Shown: piece after piece, positions 19,372 through 27,491 of the stretch
Numbering within the stretch: the stretch's first letter is position 1
Layout of the letters: each line of letters starts with the position of its first letter
NCBI RefSeq assembly: GCF_030815145.1
Contig: NZ_JAUSWJ010000001.1
Coordinates: 1,302,001-1,366,000 of the forward strand
Origin: Kaistia geumhonensis
Lineage (GTDB): Bacteria; Pseudomonadota; Alphaproteobacteria; Rhizobiales; Kaistiaceae
Direction: 5' to 3'
DNA: 64,000 nt
Notes under the pieces: model-generated
What the model was told of the DNA's origin: nothing
Seen by the model: the letters and a program-made list of their open reading frames with translations, nothing else
The model's database searches: none
Program-made: the position numbers and the translations under genes

Positions 19372-19394
19372 GCGGTCAGGGTTTTGCCTGCAGC

Positions 19395-20369
19395 TCACGG
19401 TCTCGGCGGCGACCAGTCTTTGTCGGTCAGCGCGTCGCGATGCAGCCGGACGCGCTCGGTCGGCTCCCAGGGGATCGGCGTGCCGTCGCCGCTGTCGATC
19501 GCCCAGAAGGCCTCGGCCATGCGGCGACGGCCGACCGCCAGCGTCTCGTCGCGGATCGGCCAGGATTGCGCCTTGGGCAGCCAGATCGAGGGATTGGTGT
19601 TGATCTCGTAGATGACGGGGCGCCCCGCGACCGTCGCGTGATCGGCGCGGCCATAGTCGATGCCGGCGATGCGAAAGGCCTCGCCGATGACCTCCGGACA
19701 TTCGTTGGCCAACACGCGGCGGTTCTCGTCCCGCGCCAGCCATTCCGGCGGACGAGCGCCACCACGGCCGTATTTCACCATCCAGTGCGGCTCGGTGATG
19801 TGGTGGTCGAGATAGACATGGCCGCCGATATGGAACGATCCGAACTTGCGCCAGAGCCCGTCGCCGGCCGGTTCGCCGCAGAACTCGATCACCACGAGAC
19901 CGCGCCTCGGCCGGCCGGCCCTGACACCCTCGGCGAGGAAGGCGTCGAGTTCCTCCTGAGTCTGGATGAGATCGGAGACGGCGGAGTTGTGGTCGTTGTC
20001 GTTGCGGACGAAAACGGGGAACCGCTCGGGCTGCGGCTCGTCCTCGGCGCGGTAGATGCCGAACGGATTGATGCCGGCGCGCCTCAGCTTGCGCAGCAGC
20101 TCGTAGCGGGTCGGCACGACGGCCGGATCGTTGAGGCATCGCAGCCCCGCCGACCGCAGCGAACGGAAGACATCGGAGGCGAGCAGCAGCTCGAAGGGCG
20201 AGAGGCGTTCGATATCCGTGAAGATCACGGTCGCCGCGGGAACGCGCTGAGCGCGCAGCATCGCGTCATAGCTGAGCGCCATCGTCTTCGGGATCGGGAC
20301 GCCGAGTGCATCGGCGACCAGCGTTCCCACCGTCACCTGGTGACCGCGCGCCGTCAGGAAGAGGATCAT
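19395..20369 (-). CDS. ATP-grasp fold protein, possible peptide ligase
   Basis: A 324-residue protein with an ATP-grasp pattern. It has an N-terminal Rossmann-like part (MILFLTARGHQVTVGTLVADAL), a middle region RFPVFVRNDNDHNSAV where the nucleotide-binding basic residue would lie, IEF, and the metal-binding end GIDYGRADHATVAG then IYEINTNPSIW. The E-I-N-x-N-P run is the ATP-grasp magnesium site. The start at MILF is chosen because the upstream extension has no domain content. ATP-grasp enzymes join a carboxylate to an amine, thiol or hydroxyl through an acyl phosphate. It diverges from a cluster of three short peptide genes and an HExxH peptide-modification enzyme, so a ligase or macrocyclase for those peptides is the working idea. 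It could be an unrelated amino-acid ligase. Confidence 0.7.
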   Translation of the reverse strand: MILFLTARGHQVTVGTLVADALGVPIPKTMALSYDAMLRAQRVPAATVIFTDIERLSPFELLLASDVFRSLRSAGLRCLNDPAVVPTRYELLRKLRRAGINPFGIYRAEDEPQPERFPVFVRNDNDHNSAVSDLIQTQEELDAFLAEGVRAGRPRRGLVVIEFCGEPAGDGLWRKFGSFHIGGHVYLDHHITEPHWMVKYGRGGARPPEWLARDENRRVLANECPEVIGEAFRIAGIDYGRADHATVAGRPVIYEINTNPSIWLPKAQSWPIRDETLAVGRRRMAEAFWAIDSGDGTPIPWEPTERVRLHRDALTDKDWSPPRP

Positions 20370-20547
20370 CGCCGGGCCCCTTGCCGCGCCGACCGGGCGC
20401 CGCGGCGAAGACGATTGCGGAACAGTATGAAGCATGTAACGCTAATCACCGCGGATCGACCGGGGCAAGCTGAGTCATGTCGATTCGCGATCCATCCACG
20501 GCTTGTTCTGTATTGCCGCCACGCATGACTGCAGGGGGAACCGTCAC

Positions 20548-20763
20548 GTGTCCGACATTGCGAAGAATACCCGCGCGAGCCTCGCGGCCGGCAGCCTTTT
20601 CGGCTTTTCCGGCACCGGCCGCAGCACCGCTGCGCGCCGCGCGGGCAAGGAGGCCGGCCTCGACCTTCCAACCGACGAAGGCACGATCCTGGCCGAACTG
20701 AACGGCGTCGAAACGACGCCGGAAGCATCGACGCCGGCCGGCGAGGACCGTTCCGAAGCCTGA
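20548..20763 (+). CDS. Short peptide A, putative RiPP precursor
   Basis: A 71-residue peptide from a GTG start preceded by AGGGGGAA. The start is supported by a gapless alignment of residues 1-38 with peptide B. Shared features at identical positions are T8-R9-A10, L17-F18-G19-F20-S21, R25-S26-T27, A29-R30-R31 and G37-L38. Next comes DEGTILAELN (residues 43-52), a ten-residue block that recurs in peptides B and C, and then a tail rich in Thr, Ser, Glu and Pro (VETTPEASTPAGEDRSEA). There are no cysteines and no signal peptide. The conserved front with a variable Thr/Glu-rich tail fits a leader/core arrangement. The two genes are certainly paralogous; the precursor role is inferred. Confidence 0.75.
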   Translation: MSDIAKNTRASLAAGSLFGFSGTGRSTAARRAGKEAGLDLPTDEGTILAELNGVETTPEASTPAGEDRSEA

Positions 20764-20928
20764 TCTTCGCGGCTGGCGTCCGGTCTTTGCCGGGTCGTCC
20801 GATGACAAGCAATTCGTCTTGCGGGCGTCCATGCAACGTGCCAGCCTGACGAAGTTATCGCGCAATGACGGCCGTGGGGGCTCGGCTGCCATGACATCCC
20901 CGAGACTTTTGAGCATCAGGAGGAAACC

Positions 20929-21156
20929 ATGTCATCCAGGATCGAATCCACCCGCGCCCTTTTGTCGTCTTCGCAGCTGTTCGGCTTCAGCGCCGGCGCG
21001 CGTTCGACGATCGCCCGTCGCGGCATCGACAAAGGCGGCTTGAGCGAAACCCTGCTCGACGAGACGCAGATCCTCGAGACGCTGAACACGGTTCAGACCG
21101 CCGAGGCCGAGCTGCCGGCGAGCGAGGAGCGGCCGGCCTCGACCGAAGCGGCGTAA
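20929..21156 (+). CDS. Short peptide B, putative RiPP precursor, paralogue of A
   Basis: A 75-residue peptide with a strong AGGAGG site 6-7 bases before the ATG. Residues 1-38 align without gaps to peptide A (STRALLSSSQLFGFS, RSTIARR, GGL). The shared block DETQILETLN (residues 44-53) follows and then a divergent tail, TVQTAEAELPASEERPAST. It lies 165 bases after peptide A and before a GC-rich hairpin and peptide C. The strong ribosome site suggests that it is the most abundantly made peptide of the three. Function is unknown outside the inferred precursor role. Confidence 0.78.
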   Translation: MSSRIESTRALLSSSQLFGFSAGARSTIARRGIDKGGLSETLLDETQILETLNTVQTAEAELPASEERPASTEAA

Positions 21157-21167
21157 TCGCATGATCA

Positions 21168-21196
21168 CGCGCGGGATGCTTCGGCGTCCCCGCGCG
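21168..21196 (+). terminator. GC-rich stem-loop between peptide B and peptide C
   Basis: CGCGCGGGA pairs with TCCCCGCGCG around a short TTCG-containing loop. No U-run follows. It probably lowers read-through or stabilises the upstream peptide messages, so that peptides exceed the enzyme downstream. Confidence 0.5.
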
Positions 21197-21281
21197 CCTG
21201 ACGAGAGGCGGCGGCGCGCTGGGCGCTGTCCGCCATTCACATGTGGTCGGTGGACACCGACCGATCCAAAAGGGGCTGAGA

Positions 21282-21404
21282 ATGGAAAAAGTGATGGGGC
21301 TGCCGGTCCAGATGGACGAGGAAGCCGTGATCCTGGCGCTGAATACCGACGCGGCGGAAGAAGCAGCGGTCAACACAGCGGAAGAGACCGCCGCGACTGC
21401 CTGA
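21282..21404 (+). CDS. Short peptide C, putative RiPP precursor lacking the long front part
   Basis: A 40-residue peptide behind AGGGG. Its centre, DEEAVILALN (residues 12-21), matches the block DExx[IV][LI]xxLN of peptides A and B, and the tail NTAEETAATA is again Thr/Glu-rich. It lacks the LFGFS and ARR elements of A and B. It ends 21 bases before the HExxH enzyme gene and should be cotranscribed with it. At 40 codons it would be missed by most gene callers. The recurring block in three separate genes is the main reason to accept it as real. Confidence 0.68.
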   Translation: MEKVMGLPVQMDEEAVILALNTDAAEEAAVNTAEETAATA

Positions 21405-21425
21405 GTCACAGCCTGAAAGCGCGTC

Positions 21426-22445
21426 ATGGTTGAAGAGACGGCAACCGTTCATTTCGGCTATGGCGCGGATCCGATCCGCGCGGCCGCGCTCGACCGGCGC
21501 GTCCGCGGCAATCTCGCGGCGAGCCTCGGCGCAATCGCCGGCGCCCTCGCCAGCAACGGCTTCACCGGCGCTCATGCGCTGCGCGAACTGGCGGACCGGG
21601 TCGAGGCCGGACCTGTCAGGCCGCTCGTCTTCGCGCTCTACACCTCTCTCGTCGATGCGATCCAGTCCGATGACGACGACGCCGTGGCGCGCGGCGTCGA
21701 GAGGCTCGCCGCCGTCGACCGCGACGCGGCGGTGACACTGCGCATCGTCGACCTCTTCGGCGCGGAACTCGGCGCCGAAGCCTCCGAACTCTATGCCATC
21801 CTGCTCGACGACGATCCCGACGCCCCGATCGAAATCAGCGGGGTGGGCAGCGAAGCCTTCGCCTCCGGCCGCGCCCGCGTCCTGGACGCTCTCGCGCTGC
21901 TCGACAGGGCGGCGCCCGAATTCGGAGCCGAAATCCGGGTCTTCTGCAACGAGATCGTCTTCGCCGGCAGCGCGACCGGCTTCGGCGCCAATTCCTTCGC
22001 CAGCGCATCGAGCCCCTATCTGTGGGGCGGCATCCAGCTCGATCCCGCGAGGGCGAACCGGATCGCGCTCGCCGAAACGCTCGTGCACGAGGCTTCGCAC
22101 ACGCTGCTGAACGGCCTCGTCGATGCCGGCGAACTCTCCACAAACCCGAAGGACGCCCGCTATTCCTCCCCGCTCCGGGTCGACGCGCGGCCGATGGACG
22201 GCATCATCCACGCCACCTATGTCCTCGGCCGCATGGGGATGGCGCTTGCCGAGATCGCCGAGGCGGGCGACCTGACGGAGGCGGAGCGGCGGGATGTGGC
22301 GGCGCGCCGGCGCGAGAACGGCATTCTCTTCCAGCAGGGGCTGGCGACGATCCGCGAGCACGGAAAGCTGACGCCGGCAGGCGCGACCGCGCTCGAAGGC
22401 TGCTTCGCGCTCGGAAGCCGCTCCCCCGAAAACGCGGAAGCCTAG
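21426..22445 (+). CDS. HExxH-motif putative peptide-modification enzyme
   Basis: A 339-residue protein with HEASH at residues 221-225, followed by YSSPLRVDARPMDGIIHATYVLG (in two parts, residues 246-268), where H262 is a plausible third metal ligand. The combination of HExxH with a later R-x-x-(S)P-x-R-x-D-x-R-P-x-x-G-x-x-H segment is the pattern of the HExxH putative peptide-modification family. As I recall, that family has recently been described as iron/2-oxoglutarate-linked peptide beta-hydroxylases of RiPP pathways rather than proteases. The N-terminal half (to about residue 130) is helical and acidic. It is the last gene after peptides A, B and C, which are the obvious substrates. Its stop codon interlocks with that of the converging gene (CTAG). 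Confidence 0.8.
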   Translation: MVEETATVHFGYGADPIRAAALDRRVRGNLAASLGAIAGALASNGFTGAHALRELADRVEAGPVRPLVFALYTSLVDAIQSDDDDAVARGVERLAAVDRDAAVTLRIVDLFGAELGAEASELYAILLDDDPDAPIEISGVGSEAFASGRARVLDALALLDRAAPEFGAEIRVFCNEIVFAGSATGFGANSFASASSPYLWGGIQLDPARANRIALAETLVHEASHTLLNGLVDAGELSTNPKDARYSSPLRVDARPMDGIIHATYVLGRMGMALAEIAEAGDLTEAERRDVAARRRENGILFQQGLATIREHGKLTPAGATALEGCFALGSRSPENAEA

Positions 22446-22897
22446 TTCGCCGCCGGCTTCGCCAGCGGGGCGCGGTCGGCCGGCGGCAGCGCCAGCACGG
22501 CATCGAAGGTGCGCGACTGGATCTGCTCCTGCATGGCGCCGACCTCGAGCCGGATCTCGCGCAGATTGGCGTCAATGGCTGCGCGGTCGGGCTCCGGCGC
22601 CGCGGCCAGCGTCGCGAGTTCGGCACGAAGGGTCTTCAGACGGTCGATCCGCGCGACGATATCGGGCTTCAGGCCGCTCAGCGAGGTCTCGATCTTGTCG
22701 ACGGCCTCGGGCGGCAACCGGTCTTTCAGCCAGCGCAGTTCCATGCGCACCACGCGCGGCCCGCCATCGCCCTTGCGCACGCCGATGCGCTCGGTGACGA
22801 AGGCGCCGAGCACGAAGGCGTTGACGGCGAGCGACAGGACGAGCGCCACCCAGAGCCAGGAGATGCGCCGGCGACGCGGCTGAACGGTCCTTGCCAT
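22442..22897 (-). CDS. Membrane-anchored periplasmic sensor, heavy-metal-resistance (CnrX/Spy-like) type
   Basis: A 151-residue protein with a basic N-terminus, one membrane helix (about residues 13-35, WLWVALVLSLAVNAFVLGAFV) and an all-helical periplasmic domain. That domain (ELRWLKDRLPPEAVDKIE and the following heptad-like helices to about residue 135) resembles the periplasmic heavy-metal sensor/Spy-CpxP superfamily. The start codon overlaps the stop of the preceding gene (TGATG). It is third in a sigma/partner/sensor cassette. By analogy with CnrX it may sense a periplasmic signal and control release of the sigma factor. No cluster of His, Met or Cys is visible, so metal sensing is not supported by sequence. 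Confidence 0.78.
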   Translation of the reverse strand: MARTVQPRRRRISWLWVALVLSLAVNAFVLGAFVTERIGVRKGDGGPRVVRMELRWLKDRLPPEAVDKIETSLSGLKPDIVARIDRLKTLRAELATLAAAPEPDRAAIDANLREIRLEVGAMQEQIQSRTFDAVLALPPADRAPLAKPAAN

Positions 22898-23418
22898 CAG
22901 AAGCCGAGCTCGGACGGCCCGAACAGCAGCGGATCGAGCTGAACGATGCTTGCGACGCGCATGTCGTCGTCGCCGGGCGCAAGGAACACGCTCGACGCGC
23001 CGCCGAGCGCGCCGGCGACGAGGACGACCGCGGCCGCTGCCGCGAGCCGCCTTGCCCAGCGCACCGGCTGGGGCGTGATCTGCGCCAGTACGCCGGCGCG
23101 GATGCGGGCCAGCGGTCCGGCCTCGATGCGGGTGTCGAGCGCCGCGGCGGCGACTTCGAGGCGCTGGTCCAGCACCACGGCATCGTCGCGATAGGCACGG
23201 AAGGTGCGATCGGAGAGCAGCGCCGCCCGCGCCCGTTGCGCCAGCGCCGGGTCGGGCCAGAGCGCCGGATCGGGCCCCCACCGGTCAACGGCGTCGCGCA
23301 GGCCTGTCGGTCGCGGGTGAAGCTCCTCGCTCATGTCGCGGCGCGCGTCTGACGCGTCGTCGAAGCCGAACGGGTCCCGGCGATCCCGGGGATGATGGAT
23401 ATCGTCGATGTCGGTCAT
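22897..23418 (-). CDS. Single-pass membrane protein, probable anti-sigma factor
   Basis: A 173-residue protein with an acidic cytoplasmic N-terminal half (RWGPDPALWPDPALAQRARAAL, then helical YRDDAVVLDQRLEVAAAALD). One membrane helix follows near residues 127-146 (LAAAAAVVLVAGALGGASSV), with only a short tail beyond it. The ATG at 23418 is chosen over the TTG four codons upstream because the latter would sit on top of the ribosome site. The gene follows the sigma gene with a 2-base gap. Size, topology and place match a membrane anti-sigma factor of CnrY-like role. No known anti-sigma motif is visible, so this is inference from context. Confidence 0.6.
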   Translation of the reverse strand: MTDIDDIHHPRDRRDPFGFDDASDARRDMSEELHPRPTGLRDAVDRWGPDPALWPDPALAQRARAALLSDRTFRAYRDDAVVLDQRLEVAAAALDTRIEAGPLARIRAGVLAQITPQPVRWARRLAAAAAVVLVAGALGGASSVFLAPGDDDMRVASIVQLDPLLFGPSELGF

Positions 23419-23420
23419 GA

Positions 23421-24149
23421 TCAGGTCCAATCCTCCCCGTCCTCGTCCCTTTGTCCCGCGAGCAGGCCACGCAGGCGCCGCCGGGCTCTTGCGAGCAGGG
23501 ATTCGTAGGCATGTTCGCTCATGCCCATGACGGCCGAGGCTTCCGCCTGGCCGAGTTCCTGGAAATGCGCGAGGACGATCACCGCCCGCTGCCGGTCGGG
23601 CATGCGGTCGAGCGCCTCGTGGACGAGGCGGACATCCTCGATCCGCGAGAGCTGGCGCTCTGGCGACGGCGCGTCGTCCTCTAGCACGTCGTCGAGATCG
23701 TCGATGTCCACATGCGGGCGGCGGCGGCGCAGGCGATCGATCGACAGCCTATAGGCGACCTGGTGCAGCCAGGTGCCGATGCGGGCGCGCGGCTCCCAGG
23801 CGTCGGCATTGCGCCACAGGCGGACGAGCGCCTCCTGCACGACCTCCTCGGCCTCGCCGAGATCGCACAGGACCGCGGCGACGAAACGCGTCAGGCGCGG
23901 CGATTCGGCGGTGATGACGCGGCCGAACGCCTCGTCGTCGCCGGCCGCGACCGCCCGCATCAGCCTGTCGTCGGCGCGGATCGCGGCATCCGCTGCGCTG
24001 TCGCTTCGATCCCCCACGGGTGAATTGTCACCTTTCGTACCGGCCTCTCGGTCGGCCGGATCCACCCTCCCGCCGTCGATCAGACGATAGCGCATCGGCG
24101 GGCTTCGGCCAGCCTCGCTTTTCGCTCCCGATGCGGTGACGGGCGCCAT
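23421..24149 (-). CDS. ECF-type RNA polymerase sigma factor (RpoE-like)
   Basis: A sigma factor of up to 242 residues with regions 2 and 4 only. Region 2 reads VVQEALVRLWRNADAWEPRARIGTWLHQVAYRLSIDRLRR and region 4 reads ELGQAEASAVMGMSEHAYESLLARARRRL. The N-terminal 60 residues before DDRLMRAVAAGDDEAFG are not part of the sigma fold. A later start (ATG at residue 19) is likely. It begins 6 bases after the RND pump gene ends, and the putative anti-sigma and sensor genes follow directly. Pump, sigma, partner and sensor may therefore be one transcript. It is distinct from the SigK-like factor near 7.5 kb. Confidence 0.88.
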   Translation of the reverse strand: MAPVTASGAKSEAGRSPPMRYRLIDGGRVDPADREAGTKGDNSPVGDRSDSAADAAIRADDRLMRAVAAGDDEAFGRVITAESPRLTRFVAAVLCDLGEAEEVVQEALVRLWRNADAWEPRARIGTWLHQVAYRLSIDRLRRRRPHVDIDDLDDVLEDDAPSPERQLSRIEDVRLVHEALDRMPDRQRAVIVLAHFQELGQAEASAVMGMSEHAYESLLARARRRLRGLLAGQRDEDGEDWT

Positions 24150-24155
24150 GGCTGC

Positions 24156-27100
24156 TTACTCAGCCGCGATCTGGAGCGGCCGGTCCGGCCCGGTCTCGGG
24201 CTCGGACCTGGCGAGCGGGGTCGCCGCCGGGGCTTCGGCGCGCCGCCGGCGATCATCGGCCGCGGCTTCGGCGAGTTCGCGCGTCAGCCGCTGTTCCTCG
24301 GCGATGCGCGGCTTGCCGAACCGGGCGAGCAGCAGGAAGGCGACCGGCGTCAGGAACAGCGTCGCCAGCGCCGAGAAGCCGAGGCCGCCGACCATGATCC
24401 AGCCGAGCGCGGCGCGCGCCTCCGAGCCGGCACCACCGGTGAGGATCAGCGGCAGGCCGCCGAGCACGGTCGCGATCATGGTCATCAGCACCGGCCGCAG
24501 GCGGATGAGGCAGGCGTCGCGGATGGCGTCGCGCACCGAGAGGCCCTCGTCGCGCAGCTGGTTGGCGAATTCCACGATCAGGATGCCGTTCTTCGCCATG
24601 AGGCCGACCAGCATCACGAGGCCGATCTGCGTGTAGATGTTGAGCGAACCGCCCGACAGCAGGATGGCGTAGATGCCCGATGCCACGCCGAACGGCACGG
24701 TTGCGAACAGGATCGCCGCCGAGACGAAGCTCTCGAACTGGGCGGCCAGCACGAGCAGGATGATGATGACCGCAAAGCCGAAGGTGGTGGCGACGCCGCT
24801 CGAGGTCTCGTTCAGCGTGGCCGCCTCGCCGGTATAGACGATGCCGAGGCCGGCCGGCAGGCTGGTGGCCGCGACCTCGTCGAGGATCTGCATCGCCGAG
24901 CCGAGATCCTCGCCGGGTGCCAGCGTCGCGGTGATCGGCACGGCGCGGCGCTGCGACTGGCGCGCGAGCGTCGGCGAGGTCGATTCCTCCGAAACCGTGA
25001 CGACGGACGAGAGCGGGATCATCACGCCGCTGGCGGTCCGCACCTGCACGTTCTCGAGGTCGCTCGGCGTGACGATCATGCCGTCGGGCGCCATGGCGCG
25101 GATGTCGATCTTGTCGTCGCCGATGTAGAAATTGCCCATGTCGGCGCCGGCGAGCAGCGTGGAGACGATGGTGCCGATATCGGCCACCGAGACGCCGAGA
25201 TCGGCGGCGCGATCGCGGTCGATATTCACCTTCAGCTGCGGCTGGTTGAGATCGTAGTTGAGCTGGACATTGGCGAAGGCCGGGTTCTGCGACAGCGTGC
25301 CGATCAGGTCGGTCGCGCCCTTGGAGATGCTGTCATAATCGATGCCGGTGACGGCGAAGGTCAGGCCCTGGCCGCCGCCGCGAATGCCGAGGCTGTTGGC
25401 CTGGCGCAGGTTGACGACAGCGCCGGGGATGTTGCGCACCTTGGCCTGGATCTCGGCGGCGATGTCCTGCTGGCTGCGCGTGCGCTCGCTCCAGGGCGCC
25501 AGCGTCACGAACATGAAGCCGCTGTTGGGGCTGTTGAAATTGCCGGCGACGGAGAAGGCGTTGGTCGCCTCGCCGGAATCGAGCAGCGGCTGGATGGCGC
25601 GCTGCACGATCTGCATCTGGCCCTGCGTGTAGTCGACCGTCGATCCCTGCGGGGTGTTCATCGAGATGATGACGGCGCCGCGGTCCTCCTGCGGCGTCAG
25701 CTGCTGCGGCAGGTTCTCGAAGGCGAGGAAGGCGCCGCCGGCGAACAGCACGCTGAGCAGGATCACCACCATGGGCGCGGCGAGCGAAGCGTCGAGCAGC
25801 TTTTCGTAGAGCTTGTGGCCGCGCCGGCCGATGGCGTTCAGCGCGCGGTTGAACAGGTTGCCGCGGCCCTCGCCGCCATGCCCGCCCTCCCCCAGGAAGC
25901 GCGAGGCCATCATCGGCACCAGCGTCAGCGCGACGAAGGCCGAGAGCGCGACCGAGAAGGCGAGCACGAAGCCGAATTCGGAGAAGAGGCGGCCGGCCGT
26001 GCCCTTGAAGAAGGAGATCGGGATGAACACGGCGGCGAGCGTCGCCGTCGTCGAGATCACCGCGAAGAACACCTGCTTGGCGCCAAGCACGGCCGCAGCG
26101 CGCGGGCCCATGCCCTCGTGCCGTCGCCGGGCGATGTTTTCGAGCACCACGATGGCGTCGTCGACGACGAGGCCGGTCGCCAGCACCAGCGCCAGCAGCG
26201 TCAGGATGTTGAGCGAGAAGCCCATCATGTACATCGCCGCGATGGTGCCGAGCAGCGACACGGGCACCGTGATCGCGGGGATGAGCGTCGTCCGGAGCGA
26301 CCCGAGGAACAGGTAGATGATCGCGATGACGATCACGATCGCGAGGACGAGGCTGCGCTCGACCTCCTCGAAGGAGCCGGCGATGAAGTTGGCGTCGTCG
26401 GAGGTCACGCGGATGCTGACATCGGCGGGAAGGCTGGTCTTCAGTTCCTCGACCGCCTTGCGGACACCCTCCGAGATGGTCAGCGTGTTCGAGCTCGCCT
26501 GACGTACGATGCCGAGGCCGATGCCGGTGCGGCCGTTGACCTGCAGCATCGAGGACTTGGCGGCCGGGCCGAACACCACGTCGGCGACGTCGCCGACCCG
26601 CGTGTCGCCCTTGATGCGGATCGCCTTGACGTCGTCAGCGCCCTTCACGCTGGCATCGGCGCGCACGAACATCGCGCGGTTGGTGTCGGTGAGATTGCCG
26701 GCCGGCACGTCGAGCGCCACCGTCGCCAGCGCGTTCTTGAGGTCCGCGACGGTGAGGCCATAGGCGGCGAGCCGCATCGGGTCGATATAGATGCTGATCA
26801 TCGGCGAACGGTCGCCATTGACCTGCACATCGGCGACGCCCTCGACGGATTTCAGGCGGTCGACGACGACGTCATCGACGAGCTGCGTCAGCGTCTCGAT
26901 GTTCTGCTTGGTCGAGGTGACGGCGAGACGCATGATCGCGTCGCCATTGGTATCGGCCTTGGCGATGGTCGGCGGGTCGGCATCTTCGGGGAGATTGCGC
27001 TGCGCATTGCCGACGGCGTCGCGCAGGTCGCTCGCCGCGACATTGATGTCGGTCGAATCCGAGAACTGCACCGTCACGCGGCTGCGGCCGCTCGTCGAGG

Positions 27101-27488
27101 TCGACTGGATGTCCGTCCAGCCCGAGACGCCGGCGGCGGCGTTCTCGATGACGCTCGTGACCTCCTTGTCCATCGTGTCCGGCGTCGCGCCGGTATAGGT
27201 CGTGGTGATGGTCACGACCGGCTGGTCGATGTTCGGCAGCTCGCGGATCTCGACGCCGCCGATCGCCGCGAGGCCGGCGACGACGATCAGGAGATTGGCG
27301 ACGATGGCGAGCACGGGCCGGCGGACCGAAAGCGCCGAGATGCCGGAGGGCGTCGTCCCGGATTCCGGGATCGGGTCGTGCTCCATGTCGTGGCCATGGG
27401 CATCGCGGACATGCTCCCTGGCGAGGCCCTCGCCGGTGCCGTCGCGGGAGGCGTCCTTCGGCGGGGTGCCGGCACTCTTGTCGGTCAT
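24156..27488 (-). CDS. RND-family efflux pump, inner-membrane permease (HAE1 type)
   Basis: A 1110-residue pump protomer with two repeats of six membrane helices and two large periplasmic loops. Recognisable segments are SVRRPVLAIVANLLIVVAGL in the first helix, GLVVDDAIVVLENIARR with the paired aspartates of the proton relay in helix 4, and MVGLMAKNGILIVEFANQLRDEG in the second half. This residue pattern is that of hydrophobe/amphiphile exporters (AcrB/MdtB), not of the heavy-metal HME branch. It has a long charged N-terminal extension (about 50 residues) before helix 1. It lies 3 bases after its adaptor gene. No outer-membrane factor gene is linked. Confidence 0.95.
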   Translation of the reverse strand: MTDKSAGTPPKDASRDGTGEGLAREHVRDAHGHDMEHDPIPESGTTPSGISALSVRRPVLAIVANLLIVVAGLAAIGGVEIRELPNIDQPVVTITTTYTGATPDTMDKEVTSVIENAAAGVSGWTDIQSTSTSGRSRVTVQFSDSTDINVAASDLRDAVGNAQRNLPEDADPPTIAKADTNGDAIMRLAVTSTKQNIETLTQLVDDVVVDRLKSVEGVADVQVNGDRSPMISIYIDPMRLAAYGLTVADLKNALATVALDVPAGNLTDTNRAMFVRADASVKGADDVKAIRIKGDTRVGDVADVVFGPAAKSSMLQVNGRTGIGLGIVRQASSNTLTISEGVRKAVEELKTSLPADVSIRVTSDDANFIAGSFEEVERSLVLAIVIVIAIIYLFLGSLRTTLIPAITVPVSLLGTIAAMYMMGFSLNILTLLALVLATGLVVDDAIVVLENIARRRHEGMGPRAAAVLGAKQVFFAVISTTATLAAVFIPISFFKGTAGRLFSEFGFVLAFSVALSAFVALTLVPMMASRFLGEGGHGGEGRGNLFNRALNAIGRRGHKLYEKLLDASLAAPMVVILLSVLFAGGAFLAFENLPQQLTPQEDRGAVIISMNTPQGSTVDYTQGQMQIVQRAIQPLLDSGEATNAFSVAGNFNSPNSGFMFVTLAPWSERTRSQQDIAAEIQAKVRNIPGAVVNLRQANSLGIRGGGQGLTFAVTGIDYDSISKGATDLIGTLSQNPAFANVQLNYDLNQPQLKVNIDRDRAADLGVSVADIGTIVSTLLAGADMGNFYIGDDKIDIRAMAPDGMIVTPSDLENVQVRTASGVMIPLSSVVTVSEESTSPTLARQSQRRAVPITATLAPGEDLGSAMQILDEVAATSLPAGLGIVYTGEAATLNETSSGVATTFGFAVIIILLVLAAQFESFVSAAILFATVPFGVASGIYAILLSGGSLNIYTQIGLVMLVGLMAKNGILIVEFANQLRDEGLSVRDAIRDACLIRLRPVLMTMIATVLGGLPLILTGGAGSEARAALGWIMVGGLGFSALATLFLTPVAFLLLARFGKPRIAEEQRLTRELAEAAADDRRRRAEAPAATPLARSEPETGPDRPLQIAAE

Positions 27489-27491
27489 GCC

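Noticed and set aside
20419-20443. GGAAC-N16-CGCT resembling an EcfG-type promoter before the peptide genes
   Set aside because: The -10 half has one mismatch to CGTT, and such matches are frequent by chance in this sequence. It is kept only as a weak possibility.
20503-20547. Upstream ATG extending peptide A by 15 residues
   Set aside because: It has no ribosome site, and the gapless alignment with peptide B starts exactly at the GTG at 20548.
21161-21433. A 90-codon frame over peptide C
   Set aside because: It is Arg/Pro-rich in another frame and has no ribosome site, while peptide C has one and shares the DExx[IV][LI]xxLN block.
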